A DNA stretch of 64,000 nucleotides, taken from the NCBI RefSeq assembly GCF_900452385.1, contig NZ_UGOA01000001.1, forward strand, positions 124,001 to 188,000. Reading direction: 5' to 3'. Origin of the DNA: Legionella donaldsonii. GTDB lineage: Bacteria; Pseudomonadota; Gammaproteobacteria; Legionellales; Legionellaceae. Below are positions 26,482 through 35,865 of the stretch, piece after piece. The position numbers and the translations under genes were made by a program. The notes beneath the pieces were generated by a model that saw nothing but the letters and a program-made list of their open reading frames with translations, was not told the DNA's origin and did not search any database. How positions within the stretch are numbered: position 1 is the stretch's first letter; every line of letters starts with the position of its first letter.

Positions 26482-28497
26482 ATGACAACAGTCCGCAAAA
26501 TGCTGGTGACCAGCGCACTCCCCTATGCGAATGGACACTTACACTTGGGGCATTTGGTCGAACATATCCAGACTGACATTTGGGTGCGTACTCATAAAAT
26601 GCTAGGCCATGAATGTATCAGTGTTTGTGGTGATGATGCCCATGGCACGCCAATTATGCTGAAAGCAGAACAATTGGGGATAACTCCGGAAGAACTGACT
26701 ACTCAAATGAGGCAGAGTCATGAGCAGGACTTTAAAGCATTTGCTATTGCTTATGATTGTTACCATACAACTCATTCCGAGGAAAACCGGTTATTGGCTG
26801 CTCAAATTTATGAACGGTTACAAGCGGCTGGCGCTATTGTTAAAAAAACCATTCGCCAAGCCTATGACCCAGTGAAGGCAATGTTCTTGCCCGATCGCTA
26901 TGTGAAAGGAACATGTCCTAAATGTGGTGCTGCCGATCAATACGGTGATAATTGCGAATCTTGCGGTGCAACTTATGCACCAACCGAACTCATTAATCCT
27001 GTTTCCGCTATTTCCGGCGCAAAGCCTGTTGAAAAAGAGTCTGAGCATTATTTCTTTGATTTGCCGCGTTATGAACAATTATTAAAGGAATGGACGCGTA
27101 ATGGCCATTTGCAAACAGAAGTAGCCAACAAATTGGACGAATGGTTTGCTGCTGGCTTAAAACAGTGGGACATTTCCCGTGATGCGCCTTATTTTGGTTT
27201 TCAAATTCCGAATGTTAGTGATAAATATTTCTATGTTTGGTTAGATGCGCCGATTGGTTACATGGCTAGCTTTAAGAAATACAGTGATGAAAATAATTTG
27301 TCCTTTGCCGAGTTTTGGGATAAAAACGCTACAACGGAGTTGTACCATTTCGTTGGTAAGGACATTGTTTATTTCCATGCGTTGTTCTGGCCGGCTTTAT
27401 TGGCAGCCAGTGGACATCGATTACCCACAGCCATTTTTACACATGGTTTTCTAACCGTGAATGGCCAGAAAATGTCAAAATCACGCGGTACTTTTGTTGA
27501 AGCTCGTACTTATCTCGCTCATTTGCATCCAGAGTACTTACGTTATTATTTTGCTGCAAAACTAAGTAGTCGTGTTGATGATCTGGATTTGAATTTTGAT
27601 GATTTTATTAACCGGGTGAACGCAGATTTAGTAGGTAAAGTGGTTAATATTGCTAGTCGCTGCGCGGGTTTTATTAATAAGCGTTTTGATAATCAATTGG
27701 CAACAGAATTAGCAGAGCCTGCTCTTTACCAGCAGCTGTTGGCTCAAAAGACAGAGATTATCGATGCCTTTGTCAAGCGGGATTATGCGCGTGCTATCAG
27801 ACAAATCATGGAATGTGCTGATCGAGTTAATCAGTATATCGATACGAACAAGCCCTGGGTACTTGCCAAGGACAATGAGCGCGTGGCTGATGTCCAGGCA
27901 ATTTGTACTATGGGTTTGAATCTGTTTCGTTTGTTAATGACTTATTTAAAGCCGGTATTACCGATGATGGCTGAAGCTTGCGAACAATTTCTAAATTGCG
28001 AAGCGTTGGGCTGGGACAATATCGATAAACCGCTGCTTGGCCACACGATTAATACGTTTAAACCTCTCATGGTGAGAGTAGAAAAAGAGAAAATTGATGC
28101 CATGCTATTACAAACCAAGGAGTCTCTGGTGAATACAACGGATGTTCAAAAAAACCAGGCTAAGGCTGTAGAGAATACAATCAGTATTGAGGATTTTACC
28201 AAAGTTGATTTACGGGTCGCTCGAATTATGTCTGCTGAAGCTGTGGAAGGAGCGGATAAGTTATTACGCCTGCAACTGGATTTGGGTGATGGGCAGCGAC
28301 AAGTATTTGCCGGAATTAAAAGCGCTTACGCACCTGATGATCTCATCGGTCGTTTGACTGTGGTAGTAGCAAATTTGGCACCACGAACCATGCGTTTTGG
28401 GATATCTGAAGGCATGGTCTTGGCCGCGGGTGATGGGAAAGATATTTTTCTTTTACAGCCAGATGCAGGAGCGCAACCTGGTATGAAGATAAAATAA
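26482..28497 (+). CDS. metG: methionyl-tRNA synthetase
   Basis: A 671-residue class I aminoacyl-tRNA synthetase. The HIGH-type motif appears as HLGH at residues 21-24, KMSKS in [12 protein letters not shown], and a zinc knuckle [17 protein letters not shown] in the connective peptide. The C-terminal EMAP/Trbp tRNA-binding domain (from about residue 568, [12 protein letters not shown]) is present, as in dimeric long-form MetRS. A perfect TATAAT lies at 26444-26449. The stop overlaps the rnfB start as TAATG. Confidence 0.97.
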   Translation: MTTVRKMLVTSALPYANGHLHLGHLVEHIQTDIWVRTHKMLGHECISVCGDDAHGTPIMLKAEQLGITPEELTTQMRQSHEQDFKAFAIAYDCYHTTHSEENRLLAAQIYERLQAAGAIVKKTIRQAYDPVKAMFLPDRYVKGTCPKCGAADQYGDNCESCGATYAPTELINPVSAISGAKPVEKESEHYFFDLPRYEQLLKEWTRNGHLQTEVANKLDEWFAAGLKQWDISRDAPYFGFQIPNVSDKYFYVWLDAPIGYMASFKKYSDENNLSFAEFWDKNATTELYHFVGKDIVYFHALFWPALLAASGHRLPTAIFTHGFLTVNGQKMSKSRGTFVEARTYLAHLHPEYLRYYFAAKLSSRVDDLDLNFDDFINRVNADLVGKVVNIASRCAGFINKRFDNQLATELAEPALYQQLLAQKTEIIDAFVKRDYARAIRQIMECADRVNQYIDTNKPWVLAKDNERVADVQAICTMGLNLFRLLMTYLKPVLPMMAEACEQFLNCEALGWDNIDKPLLGHTINTFKPLMVRVEKEKIDAMLLQTKESLVNTTDVQKNQAKAVENTISIEDFTKVDLRVARIMSAEAVEGADKLLRLQLDLGDGQRQVFAGIKSAYAPDDLIGRLTVVVANLAPRTMRFGISEGMVLAAGDGKDIFLLQPDAGAQPGMKIK

Positions 28498-29105
28498 TGG
28501 TTTCTGTTAAGGCAATTGATGAGTTATTACCGCAAACACAATGCGGTGAGTGCGGCTATCCAGGCTGTTTACCTTATGCTGAAGCCTTGGCGCAAGGTAC
28601 TGCACCTATTGATCGTTGTCCACCCGGTGGGGTGACGACAATGCGAGCTCTTGGTGAGTTGTTAGGCGTTGATACAGAATCCTACTTAGCGGCAGTCGAA
28701 GCAAATACGCGTCCGCCTTCTCTAGCTGTTATTCGTGAAACGGAGTGCATCGGTTGTACCAAATGTATTCAAGCTTGTCCTGTTGATGCGATTATTGGTA
28801 GTGCCAAGGTGATGCATGCTGTTATTGCTCATGAATGTACAGGCTGCGGGCTTTGTGTGGCGCCTTGTCCCGTAGATTGTATTGAACTGGTGGATTTGCC
28901 AGAACCTGGCTACGATAAAACAGTAGCTCGCCAACGGTTTCATGCCAAGCAGGCGCGTTTGTTAAGGGAAGAACAGGAGAAACAGCAAATTTATCGTGAA
29001 AAGCGCCAATTGGCCGTTAAAACCAGCGATGTCAGGCAGGATGTACAAGCCAAACAGGACTATATCAGGCAAGCACTGATGAGAGTGCAGGCAAAGAAGA
29101 AATGA
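28497..29105 (+). CDS. rnfB: RnfB-like Fe-S protein, no membrane anchor
   Basis: A 202-residue iron-sulfur protein. The N-terminal Fe-S domain has CGECGYPGC and a downstream DRCPPGG; two ferredoxin-type [4Fe-4S] sites follow ([12 protein letters not shown] and [12 protein letters not shown]), then a charged helical tail. It resembles RnfB/RsxB of the Rnf electron-transport complex but lacks the usual N-terminal membrane helix, and no other rnf gene is present. It is coupled to metG (TAATG) and nth (4-nt overlap). Its role may be electron transfer to a different partner. Confidence 0.88.
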   Translation: MVSVKAIDELLPQTQCGECGYPGCLPYAEALAQGTAPIDRCPPGGVTTMRALGELLGVDTESYLAAVEANTRPPSLAVIRETECIGCTKCIQACPVDAIIGSAKVMHAVIAHECTGCGLCVAPCPVDCIELVDLPEPGYDKTVARQRFHAKQARLLREEQEKQQIYREKRQLAVKTSDVRQDVQAKQDYIRQALMRVQAKKK

Positions 29106-29734
29106 ACAAAGCAAAACGTCGTGCTATTTTTGAACGTTTTCGCGCTCAAAATCCCCATCCTACGACAGAGTTGCATTATAGTTCGCCGTTTGAATTGCTC
29201 ATTGCTGTCATGCTTTCCGCGCAGGCGACTGATGTGAGTGTTAATAAGGCAACGGCTAAACTTTTTCCTGTTGCCAATACGCCCCAAGCGATATTGGCTC
29301 TCGGTGAAGAGCAACTAAAAACGTATATAAAAACAATTGGCTTGTTTAATAGTAAAGCACAAAATGTGGTAAAGACTTGCCAATGCCTTATTGAAAAGCA
29401 TGATGGTCAAGTACCAAGCAGTCGTGAAGCCTTGGAAGCGTTGCCGGGTGTAGGGCGTAAAACAGCCAATGTGGTGCTCAATACAGCGTTTGGTCAGCCA
29501 ACGATGGCAGTAGACACTCATATTTTTCGGGTTGCCAATCGAACTGGAATAGCCCCGGGAAAAACACCACTGGCTGTTGAATTGGCTTTACTTAAGCAGG
29601 TGGACAAAGAATTCATCCAGGATGCTCACCACTGGCTTATTTTACATGGCCGCTATGTCTGTGTTGCTCGTAAACCGCGTTGCCCCGATTGCCTTATTCG
29701 CGATCTTTGTGAATTTGACCATAAAACTAAATAA
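29102..29734 (+). CDS. nth: endonuclease III (DNA glycosylase/AP lyase)
   Basis: A 210-residue base-excision repair enzyme for oxidised pyrimidines. The helix-hairpin-helix with catalytic Lys is [14 protein letters not shown], the catalytic Asp lies in [12 protein letters not shown], and the C-terminal [4Fe-4S] loop is C-x6-C-x2-C-x5-C ([17 protein letters not shown]). Length matches E. coli Nth (211). In E. coli nth follows the rsx (rnf) operon, so its place after a lone rnfB looks like a remnant of that order. Confidence 0.96.
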   Translation: MNKAKRRAIFERFRAQNPHPTTELHYSSPFELLIAVMLSAQATDVSVNKATAKLFPVANTPQAILALGEEQLKTYIKTIGLFNSKAQNVVKTCQCLIEKHDGQVPSSREALEALPGVGRKTANVVLNTAFGQPTMAVDTHIFRVANRTGIAPGKTPLAVELALLKQVDKEFIQDAHHWLILHGRYVCVARKPRCPDCLIRDLCEFDHKTK

Positions 29735-29736
29735 TC

Positions 29737-29774
29737 AGATTAGGCAGTTTCTAATCTACTCTGGTAATTTTTTA
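29737..29774 (+). terminator. probable terminator of metG-rnfB-nth
   Basis: AGATTAG (29737-29743) and CTAATCT (29751-29757) form a 7-bp stem with a 7-nt loop just after the nth stop; a T-run (29769-29774) follows 11 nt later. The gap before the T-run makes it imperfect as an intrinsic terminator. Confidence 0.45.
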
Positions 29775-29818
29775 AGGTTGCTCCTAGAATAAAATTTTGA
29801 CCATTGCCGGAGAGCAAT

Positions 29819-31564
29819 ATGGGGTTTTGGGATGCATGGAGCACAGTCAAGGAGTGGGGTAATTCCCTGTGGAATAACGAGTATATTAAGAAAACAGCAG
29901 TCGATCGATTTCGTTCCTCTTATTCTGTATTAGAGCATTTAGCTAAAGAAATCGATGCTGCGCCAAAGGTCCTTTATTCAGCTGTTGTTGATCCCCAAAC
30001 CCATAAAGTTGCTAGCCATGTAGCTCGTATTCTGGTTGAAGATTTACCCCTTATCATGGCACCTTCGTATGCTAATACGTTGATCCAACAAAGTGGCTAT
30101 AGCTATCTAAATAATGAATCAGATGTCCCTTGGCTAAGTATAGATACCAGCATAATCATGGCCTTGGGACTTTTAGATTGGAGTGTTTGGGTCTATACCA
30201 ATAGGCACCGGGTACAAATGACGATGCGTATGCTGGTAGTACTCCTAGAGGCAGGCGATGACTTAACTTTGCATAAACCGAAGATGACTATTTGTAGTGA
30301 AGAGGCCTGTACAGACGCACGTTTTTTAAAAGGGGTCATTCGCAGTACTATTAAATATTCCACCACAAAACAATTGGTAAAGCTAATTGGGTATATACCC
30401 GTTATAGGTGAGCCACTGACCTCTCTGGCATTGGCCTATAACGAGGGAAGTTATATTGTGTCAACGATAATTCCCGAGGTTTGTGATCGCCACCAGGAAG
30501 AGTATTTTAATGAGTATGCGGGGCTTATTTTTGCTCTTGGGATTGGACATGCGCTTACTGCCAAGGGGGCTGCTTTTTTAATAGAATATTTGACTACGAA
30601 GTACCTGATTGCCCTTCCTAAATTTTATTATGAAGAGGCTTTCAGTAGTGCCCTGCTCGTTCTTTTTTTCAGTATCGCTGCCCATATGAAGTTACCCCCA
30701 CCCGTACCTCAGTCAACCTATAGTATTCGTGATCCGATAATAGCCGCCAGACGTGCAATCGGGGTGGTTTTTGAAATTCTGTTCGCAGGGTCAAGAATCG
30801 TATTACCCCGTATTGTGAACAAGGAGCGCTTGCCTACTATTTCTTTAGCCCAAGTCGGAAAAATTTGGAAGTGGGGAGAGGCCATTTGGTTTCACCGCTG
30901 GACTGACAAGGCGAGATTTATTTTGTTACCACACTCTCTACAAAGCATGCAGTATTTCATTGATGATCCAGTCATTTCCCCTAACTGGAATGGTGTACGG
31001 AATAAGTTGGTAAAGGAGATTAAAACCTTTACAGAAAAGCGGGAAAGCTGGTTAATCTTCTTCGCAGGGCAACTGCCTGGCGCTTCCTCTACTGCAGCCA
31101 ATGCATTTTTTGGTGTTCCTGAGCCTCTCACAGCGTTTTTACTGAGACTTATGGGCAATGAAGACTTTATGCTGGCCTTGGGGACCTATGGTGAAAAATT
31201 GGAGGGGTTGCATGTTGGTCCCCCTCCGCCAATACCCGTTGAGGAAGATTCGCCTTCTCTACGAGGCCATGAGAAGCAAGATGGACCAAAAGTCCCGTTA
31301 CAAAACCCGGAATCTACCGCCAATAACCCGCATAAAATTGCTCCGGAAACCGTTATTAGACACGAAAAATCTACAAAACTGGAGGCTCAGAATGTTATTC
31401 GAAAACGCTCTAATCACCCCAAAATAAGCGCAAGTGCGGTAATCGGAAGAGGGGGCTCTCGTTTTTTTAAAACAGATCCCACAAGCGTTATTGTGGCTGG
31501 AGGTTCAGGGGATAGTATGGACCAGGTATATACAGGGGAGCCTCCCAGTAATCAATATACTTAA
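29819..31564 (+). CDS. orphan protein with membrane segments and a repeat-bearing tail
   Basis: I do not recognise this 581-residue protein. Several hydrophobic stretches lie in the first 310 residues (IIMALGLLDWSVWVY, LIFALGIGHALTAKGAAFLIEYL, ALLVLFFSIAAHM). Residues about 310-470 look soluble and helical. After a Pro-rich hinge (GPPPPIPVEED) comes a polar tail with four imperfect 14-16-residue repeats of the form K-x5-V-I starting at residues 506, 520, 535 and 551 (KIAPETVI, KLEAQNVI, KISASAVI, KTDPTSVI). The start at 29819 (MGFWDAW) has GGAG about 7 nt upstream. Possible secreted or membrane effector; function unknown. Confidence 0.6.
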   Translation: MGFWDAWSTVKEWGNSLWNNEYIKKTAVDRFRSSYSVLEHLAKEIDAAPKVLYSAVVDPQTHKVASHVARILVEDLPLIMAPSYANTLIQQSGYSYLNNESDVPWLSIDTSIIMALGLLDWSVWVYTNRHRVQMTMRMLVVLLEAGDDLTLHKPKMTICSEEACTDARFLKGVIRSTIKYSTTKQLVKLIGYIPVIGEPLTSLALAYNEGSYIVSTIIPEVCDRHQEEYFNEYAGLIFALGIGHALTAKGAAFLIEYLTTKYLIALPKFYYEEAFSSALLVLFFSIAAHMKLPPPVPQSTYSIRDPIIAARRAIGVVFEILFAGSRIVLPRIVNKERLPTISLAQVGKIWKWGEAIWFHRWTDKARFILLPHSLQSMQYFIDDPVISPNWNGVRNKLVKEIKTFTEKRESWLIFFAGQLPGASSTAANAFFGVPEPLTAFLLRLMGNEDFMLALGTYGEKLEGLHVGPPPPIPVEEDSPSLRGHEKQDGPKVPLQNPESTANNPHKIAPETVIRHEKSTKLEAQNVIRKRSNHPKISASAVIGRGGSRFFKTDPTSVIVAGGSGDSMDQVYTGEPPSNQYT

Positions 31565-31653
31565 AGGGAATCAGGGAAGACTCCTGCAGCTCGGAACGTA
31601 TTCCTATCGAAAAGCACTATGGTACCTAGGCTATCGTAGGGATCCTGTTTGTT

Positions 31654-31694
31654 GAGCGATATAAAGAATAGGCTCCTGCTTTTTATATCGACTC
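31654..31694. terminator. probable bidirectional terminator
   Basis: CGATATAAA (31657-31665) and TTTATATCG (31682-31690), extended by GAG/CTC on the outside, form a stem between two convergent genes. T-rich DNA lies in the right arm. No long T-run follows directly, so strength is uncertain. Confidence 0.5.
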
Positions 31695-31707
31695 ACGTTG
31701 GTTTGAG

Positions 31708-32772
31708 TCAAAGAAGTTTTTTTCTTTTAAAATAGTAAAGCATGAGAATAGTCAGCAATAGCATTAGCCCAAGAATAAATGGATAAGAATAACGCCATCT
31801 TAACTCCGGCATGTTGACGAAATTCATGCCATAGATCCCTGCGATAAAAGTCAGGGGAATAAAGAGGCTGGCAAACACGGTAAGGACCTTCATGGTCTCA
31901 TTCATGCGATTATTAAGAGTTGATAAATAAATTTCTAGAATGGAATTGCTCATTTCTCTCTGTAAATCAATGGATTGTAAAAGACGCACGCAGTGATCAT
32001 GTAAATCGCGATAATAAAGGCGACACTTCACATCGATAAAACGGTTACGCTCTGATAATAACAAATCGACAATATCCTGCAGTGGGGTGATCGCTTTTCG
32101 CAGAGTCATTGTATGCCTTTTCATGGTATACAAACTGGAGAGATCGATAGCTTGAGGGTCTTTCAGGAGCAGATCTTCCATGTTGCTCAAATTTTTTTCA
32201 ACATCCTCAACGAAATTGAAATAATTATCGACTATGTTGTCCATTAGGAGATGTGTCAGATATTCGCTGCCGTGTTCTCTTACCAAAGAATGTTGTGCGC
32301 TTAGATACTTATAAATGGGATGAAAATCATAATTATCGGATTCACGAAAAGTCACTAACAGATTTTTTTTTACCAGCATGCTGAGCTGTTCTACATTATA
32401 GCTTAGACGACGTGTAGCGCTATGCAGCAACTTAAAAACAATAAAGAAACCACCATCGATTTCATCTAATTTGGCACGTTGATGGGTATTTAAGATATCT
32501 TCAACAAACAACGGGTGAATGGCAAATTCAGCGCAGAGTTCACTAATCTGTGGACTATCTGCAAGTCCCGAGACGTCTACCCAGACAGACTGATTCGCAG
32601 TCAAAGCATCCTGAATGGCAGGCAGGGATAATCCTTCAAGTCTTTTATAGCTATGACTATCGTAAATATGGATGAAGATCCTGGTTTTAACGGGTGGGTT
32701 TTCACCCACATAGATCGCTGAACCCGGTAGCATCCCTTTTTTTGCTGATGATGTTTTCTTATGTGAATCCAT
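31708..32772 (-). CDS. corA: CorA magnesium/cobalt transporter
   Basis: A 354-residue divalent-cation channel. It has a large cytoplasmic N-terminal domain and two C-terminal membrane helices with the signature GMN in AGIYGMNF between them, and a basic C-terminus (YYFKRKKLL). The loop after GMN (VNMPEL) is typical. Works as a homopentamer in the inner membrane. Transcribed alone; the 228-bp region upstream is shared with the divergent VUT-type gene and showed no clear M-box. Confidence 0.93.
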   Translation of the reverse strand: MDSHKKTSSAKKGMLPGSAIYVGENPPVKTRIFIHIYDSHSYKRLEGLSLPAIQDALTANQSVWVDVSGLADSPQISELCAEFAIHPLFVEDILNTHQRAKLDEIDGGFFIVFKLLHSATRRLSYNVEQLSMLVKKNLLVTFRESDNYDFHPIYKYLSAQHSLVREHGSEYLTHLLMDNIVDNYFNFVEDVEKNLSNMEDLLLKDPQAIDLSSLYTMKRHTMTLRKAITPLQDIVDLLLSERNRFIDVKCRLYYRDLHDHCVRLLQSIDLQREMSNSILEIYLSTLNNRMNETMKVLTVFASLFIPLTFIAGIYGMNFVNMPELRWRYSYPFILGLMLLLTILMLYYFKRKKLL

Positions 32773-33000
32773 AAGTTATTCCTTAGTCTGTATCACTACT
32801 ATTCTGATTTCGTAACAAGATTCAGTCAACATTGATTCTGACAATAATAATTGATTTGGAAAAGGGATTTCGTTTTATTTCTATCGTTTTTGACTGACAG
32901 AATTTGCCAAAAGAAAGATAATAATGATATATTACTGCACAATTCAAAGTACTATCTGGGTAAGAATTAGTCTCAGATGTGTAATATGAGTCCGGGCTGA

Positions 33001-34296
33001 ATGATGACGATTTTTTCAACTGCGCTGCAAAAACGCAGCTATCTCCCTCTTACTGTGGGTATGATGACTTGTCTTATTTTGTTAATCAATGTCTCGTTTA
33101 AGATCATTATGATCCAGGGCTTAATCTTTACTGCAAGTGCCGTACTTTGTCCCTTGATAGCCTTCATTTATTTATTGGTTTTAAACGAATGCAATGTTGT
33201 CCAACAACGTCATATACTCAATCAATCGCTCCTTGCACTGTATTTGTTTTCTATAGGGATTTATTTGCTGGTAAATTTGCCAGCAGCGGAAACAATGTAT
33301 GATAACCCGGCCTATCAGATTGTTTTCGAGGACATCCCTAAAAAATTCTTTGCATCAACCCTGGCTTTTGGCTTAAGTTTTTATTTGCCGCACATGATTT
33401 GCTGCGCAAGAAAGAGTAAAGTCTTTGCCTCACCTAGAAAATGCCTTTTAATGGCGCTTTTGGGCGGTTTTTCTTTTTTTAGTTTGGATTTCGTTTTACT
33501 TTTTTCTGATCCGCATATCCATAGTTTTAATCAAATTTATCTTGATTCTTCAATGCTTGCACTGACTCTTCTATTGTTAATAGGAATTATCTATCTCGTT
33601 TGTCTATTAATCTCCAACAGGCCAGATCAAATAAAACAGCCTGCCGAGTTACCCCACTATTTATCATTCCCCTTATACCATTATTTGGTTAGCTTTTCGG
33701 TTGCTATCTTATTGATCTGTTTAGCTTGTGAATATCGACTGGTTTCTTTTCCCAATGGTTGGGCTTTAACAGCAAGTGGATTGTTATTTCCCCTCACAAT
33801 GATGGCTAGTAGTCTTATTGGCGAACTTTATGGTTATAAGGCAAATATTCGTTTAATCATCGTGCTCTTAATTACACAATTAGTCTTCGATTTCTTGTTA
33901 ATGGGGGCAGTTGCGTTGCCATCACCTGATTTTTTTAATCTGAATCCTTTCTATTCGTTAGTGATGCCGCGACAGATACCCGCAGCAAGCCTGGCTTTAT
34001 TTGTTAATTTTGTTACCAATGCCTCTTTATTGGAGTATCTGAACAAAGCCCAGCTTGTGACGAATCGTTATTCGCGGATTCTCATTGCTAATATTTGCGC
34101 CACTACGTTGATTTGTATCGTTAATTACAGTTTATTGTATGCCGGCATTTATCCTCATGAGCAAATTTTTACTCTGGCGATTACCTACTGGCTCTACAAA
34201 CTAGTAGCGACGTTGATTGGTTTGCCGCTGATTTTATGGTTATGCAATCAATTTCACAAGCAGATGGAAAATACGACGGGTTTACTGGCCAACTAA
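33001..34296 (+). CDS. fused double VUT/YhhQ-family membrane transporter
   Basis: A 431-residue protein with about 12 hydrophobic helices. It is made of two related halves. In each half an xGxxxTASxLLxPL block (QGLIFTASAVLCPL and NGWALTASGLLFPL) is followed later by an NPxYxxVxxxxP-type segment and an ASxLAF/ASLALF helix. The second half keeps the YhhQ signature best (FPLTMMASSLIGELYGYK). VUT/YhhQ proteins of about 220 residues import queuosine precursors, so this looks like a tandem fusion. The first half is more diverged. Substrate is inferred only. The Shine-Dalgarno is weak. Confidence 0.65.
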   Translation: MMTIFSTALQKRSYLPLTVGMMTCLILLINVSFKIIMIQGLIFTASAVLCPLIAFIYLLVLNECNVVQQRHILNQSLLALYLFSIGIYLLVNLPAAETMYDNPAYQIVFEDIPKKFFASTLAFGLSFYLPHMICCARKSKVFASPRKCLLMALLGGFSFFSLDFVLLFSDPHIHSFNQIYLDSSMLALTLLLLIGIIYLVCLLISNRPDQIKQPAELPHYLSFPLYHYLVSFSVAILLICLACEYRLVSFPNGWALTASGLLFPLTMMASSLIGELYGYKANIRLIIVLLITQLVFDFLLMGAVALPSPDFFNLNPFYSLVMPRQIPAASLALFVNFVTNASLLEYLNKAQLVTNRYSRILIANICATTLICIVNYSLLYAGIYPHEQIFTLAITYWLYKLVATLIGLPLILWLCNQFHKQMENTTGLLAN

Positions 34297-34302
34297 CGCC
34301 AA

Positions 34303-34354
34303 GCATTCAGGGGGATGCTGTAAAGATAAGCCTGGCTGAATGCAGGGATTTTTT
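34303..34354. terminator. terminator between the VUT-type gene and glmU
   Basis: GCATTCAG (34303-34310) pairs with CTGAATGC (34336-34343), with GGGATTTTTT after the right arm on the plus strand. It lies 7 bp after the plus-strand stop and 14 bp before the end of convergent glmU. Good intrinsic terminator for the plus strand. Confidence 0.65.
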
Positions 34355-34356
34355 AA

Positions 34357-35736
34357 TTAAGATTTTTTGACAGGTCTTTTCCAGCCAGTGATTGTTTTTT
34401 GTTTGCTCTCAGTCAAGGTCAATTCATTGGCAGGTACATTTTTGCGAATAGTACTACCAGCGCCAATAGTAGCATTAGCCCCGACTGTCACGGGGGCAAC
34501 TAATTGGGTGTCAGAGCCGACAAAAACGCCATCTTCGATGATTGTTTGGTGTTTATTGGCACCATCATAGTTGCAGGTAATGGTACCCGCACCAATATTA
34601 ACCTCTTTGCCAAGGGTTACATCACCTAAATAACTCAGATGGCTGGCTTTACTTCCCTCACCAAAAACCGCTTTTTTGGTTTCAACAAAATTGCCGATTT
34701 TGCAATCATTAGCTAATTGCGTACCTGGCCTTAATCGTGCGAAGGGACCAATGTGACAAGACTCGCCAATGTGACAATCTTCAAGGACAGAGTTAGCTAA
34801 AATTTCACAGTGAGCACCTAAAGTAACATTATGCAGAATGCAATTGGGGCCTATAGAACAGCCATTACCCAACACTACTTTGCCGCTAAACACGTTATTA
34901 ACGTCAATAAATACATCCTGGCCGCAATGAAGTTCACCCCGAACATCAAAGCGGTTAGCATCAGCAAGGGAAACCCCGGAAAGCATGAGTTGTCTAGCAA
35001 GGCGCTGTTGCCAAATACGCTCCAACTGCTGTAACTGTAACCGATCATTCACTCCCTGAATTTCCATGAGGGTTGGTGTCTGCAGGGAGGTAATCACTTG
35101 CTGTTCATTGACTGCCATGGCAATGATTTCTGTCAAATAATATTCGCCTTGGGCATTATTGCAGCCTAACTGAGGTAACCAACGAGCCAGGTCAGCTGCT
35201 TGCACACAACAAATGCCGCTGTATATTTCCTGGATTTGTTTTTGCTCTGCGGTGGCATCTTTTTCTTCGACGATGGCCGAAATATCTCCTTGCGCATTGC
35301 GGACAATGCGGCCAAGTCCAGTGGGGTTATCAAGTTTTGCCAGTAATAAACTTAAGGAATTGGCTGGTGCAGGAGCAGCGTGGTGTTTATCAATTAGGTT
35401 TTGCAGCGTTTTCGCTTCAATTAAAGGAACATCTGCTGAAAGAATGAGCACTTGTGAATCTAACGGAATATGGGGAAGGGCTTGCATCACGGCATGTCCG
35501 GTGCCAAGCTGATCTTTTTGTAATACCCAATTGACAGGCAGGTCGGGAAGCGCTGCTTTTATTTGCTCGCCCCCATGGCCATAAACGACATAAATAGCCT
35601 CTGGATTGAGTTGTTGTGCTGTTTCTACCACACGTACGAGCATCGGTTTTCCAGCAATCTTGTGCAATACTTTTGGGGTACCGGAATACATGCGCTTACC
35701 TTGACCGGCGGCAAGAATAATAATTTGTAGTGTCAT
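34357..35736 (-). CDS. glmU: GlmU, bifunctional GlcNAc-1-P uridyltransferase/GlcN-1-P acetyltransferase
   Basis: A 459-residue enzyme that makes UDP-GlcNAc for peptidoglycan and lipopolysaccharide. The N-terminal nucleotidyltransferase domain starts with LAAGQGKRMYSGTPKVLH; the C-terminal left-handed beta-helix shows hexapeptide repeats (IGPNCI, LGAHCEI, IGESCHIG) and the acetyltransferase segment HLSYLGD. Length is typical (E. coli 456). Monocistronic here. Confidence 0.97.
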   Translation of the reverse strand: MTLQIIILAAGQGKRMYSGTPKVLHKIAGKPMLVRVVETAQQLNPEAIYVVYGHGGEQIKAALPDLPVNWVLQKDQLGTGHAVMQALPHIPLDSQVLILSADVPLIEAKTLQNLIDKHHAAPAPANSLSLLLAKLDNPTGLGRIVRNAQGDISAIVEEKDATAEQKQIQEIYSGICCVQAADLARWLPQLGCNNAQGEYYLTEIIAMAVNEQQVITSLQTPTLMEIQGVNDRLQLQQLERIWQQRLARQLMLSGVSLADANRFDVRGELHCGQDVFIDVNNVFSGKVVLGNGCSIGPNCILHNVTLGAHCEILANSVLEDCHIGESCHIGPFARLRPGTQLANDCKIGNFVETKKAVFGEGSKASHLSYLGDVTLGKEVNIGAGTITCNYDGANKHQTIIEDGVFVGSDTQLVAPVTVGANATIGAGSTIRKNVPANELTLTESKQKTITGWKRPVKKS

Positions 35737-35865
35737 AGGATTACGATTTCCTTTTTTGGAACAACATTACTCAGGGTGGCTACTGAATTAAGCAATCTGT
35801 ATGTATGTTGCGAATAGAATAATTAATGGATATGATAAAAAAAATATGAGCAAAGGAGTAGTGCC

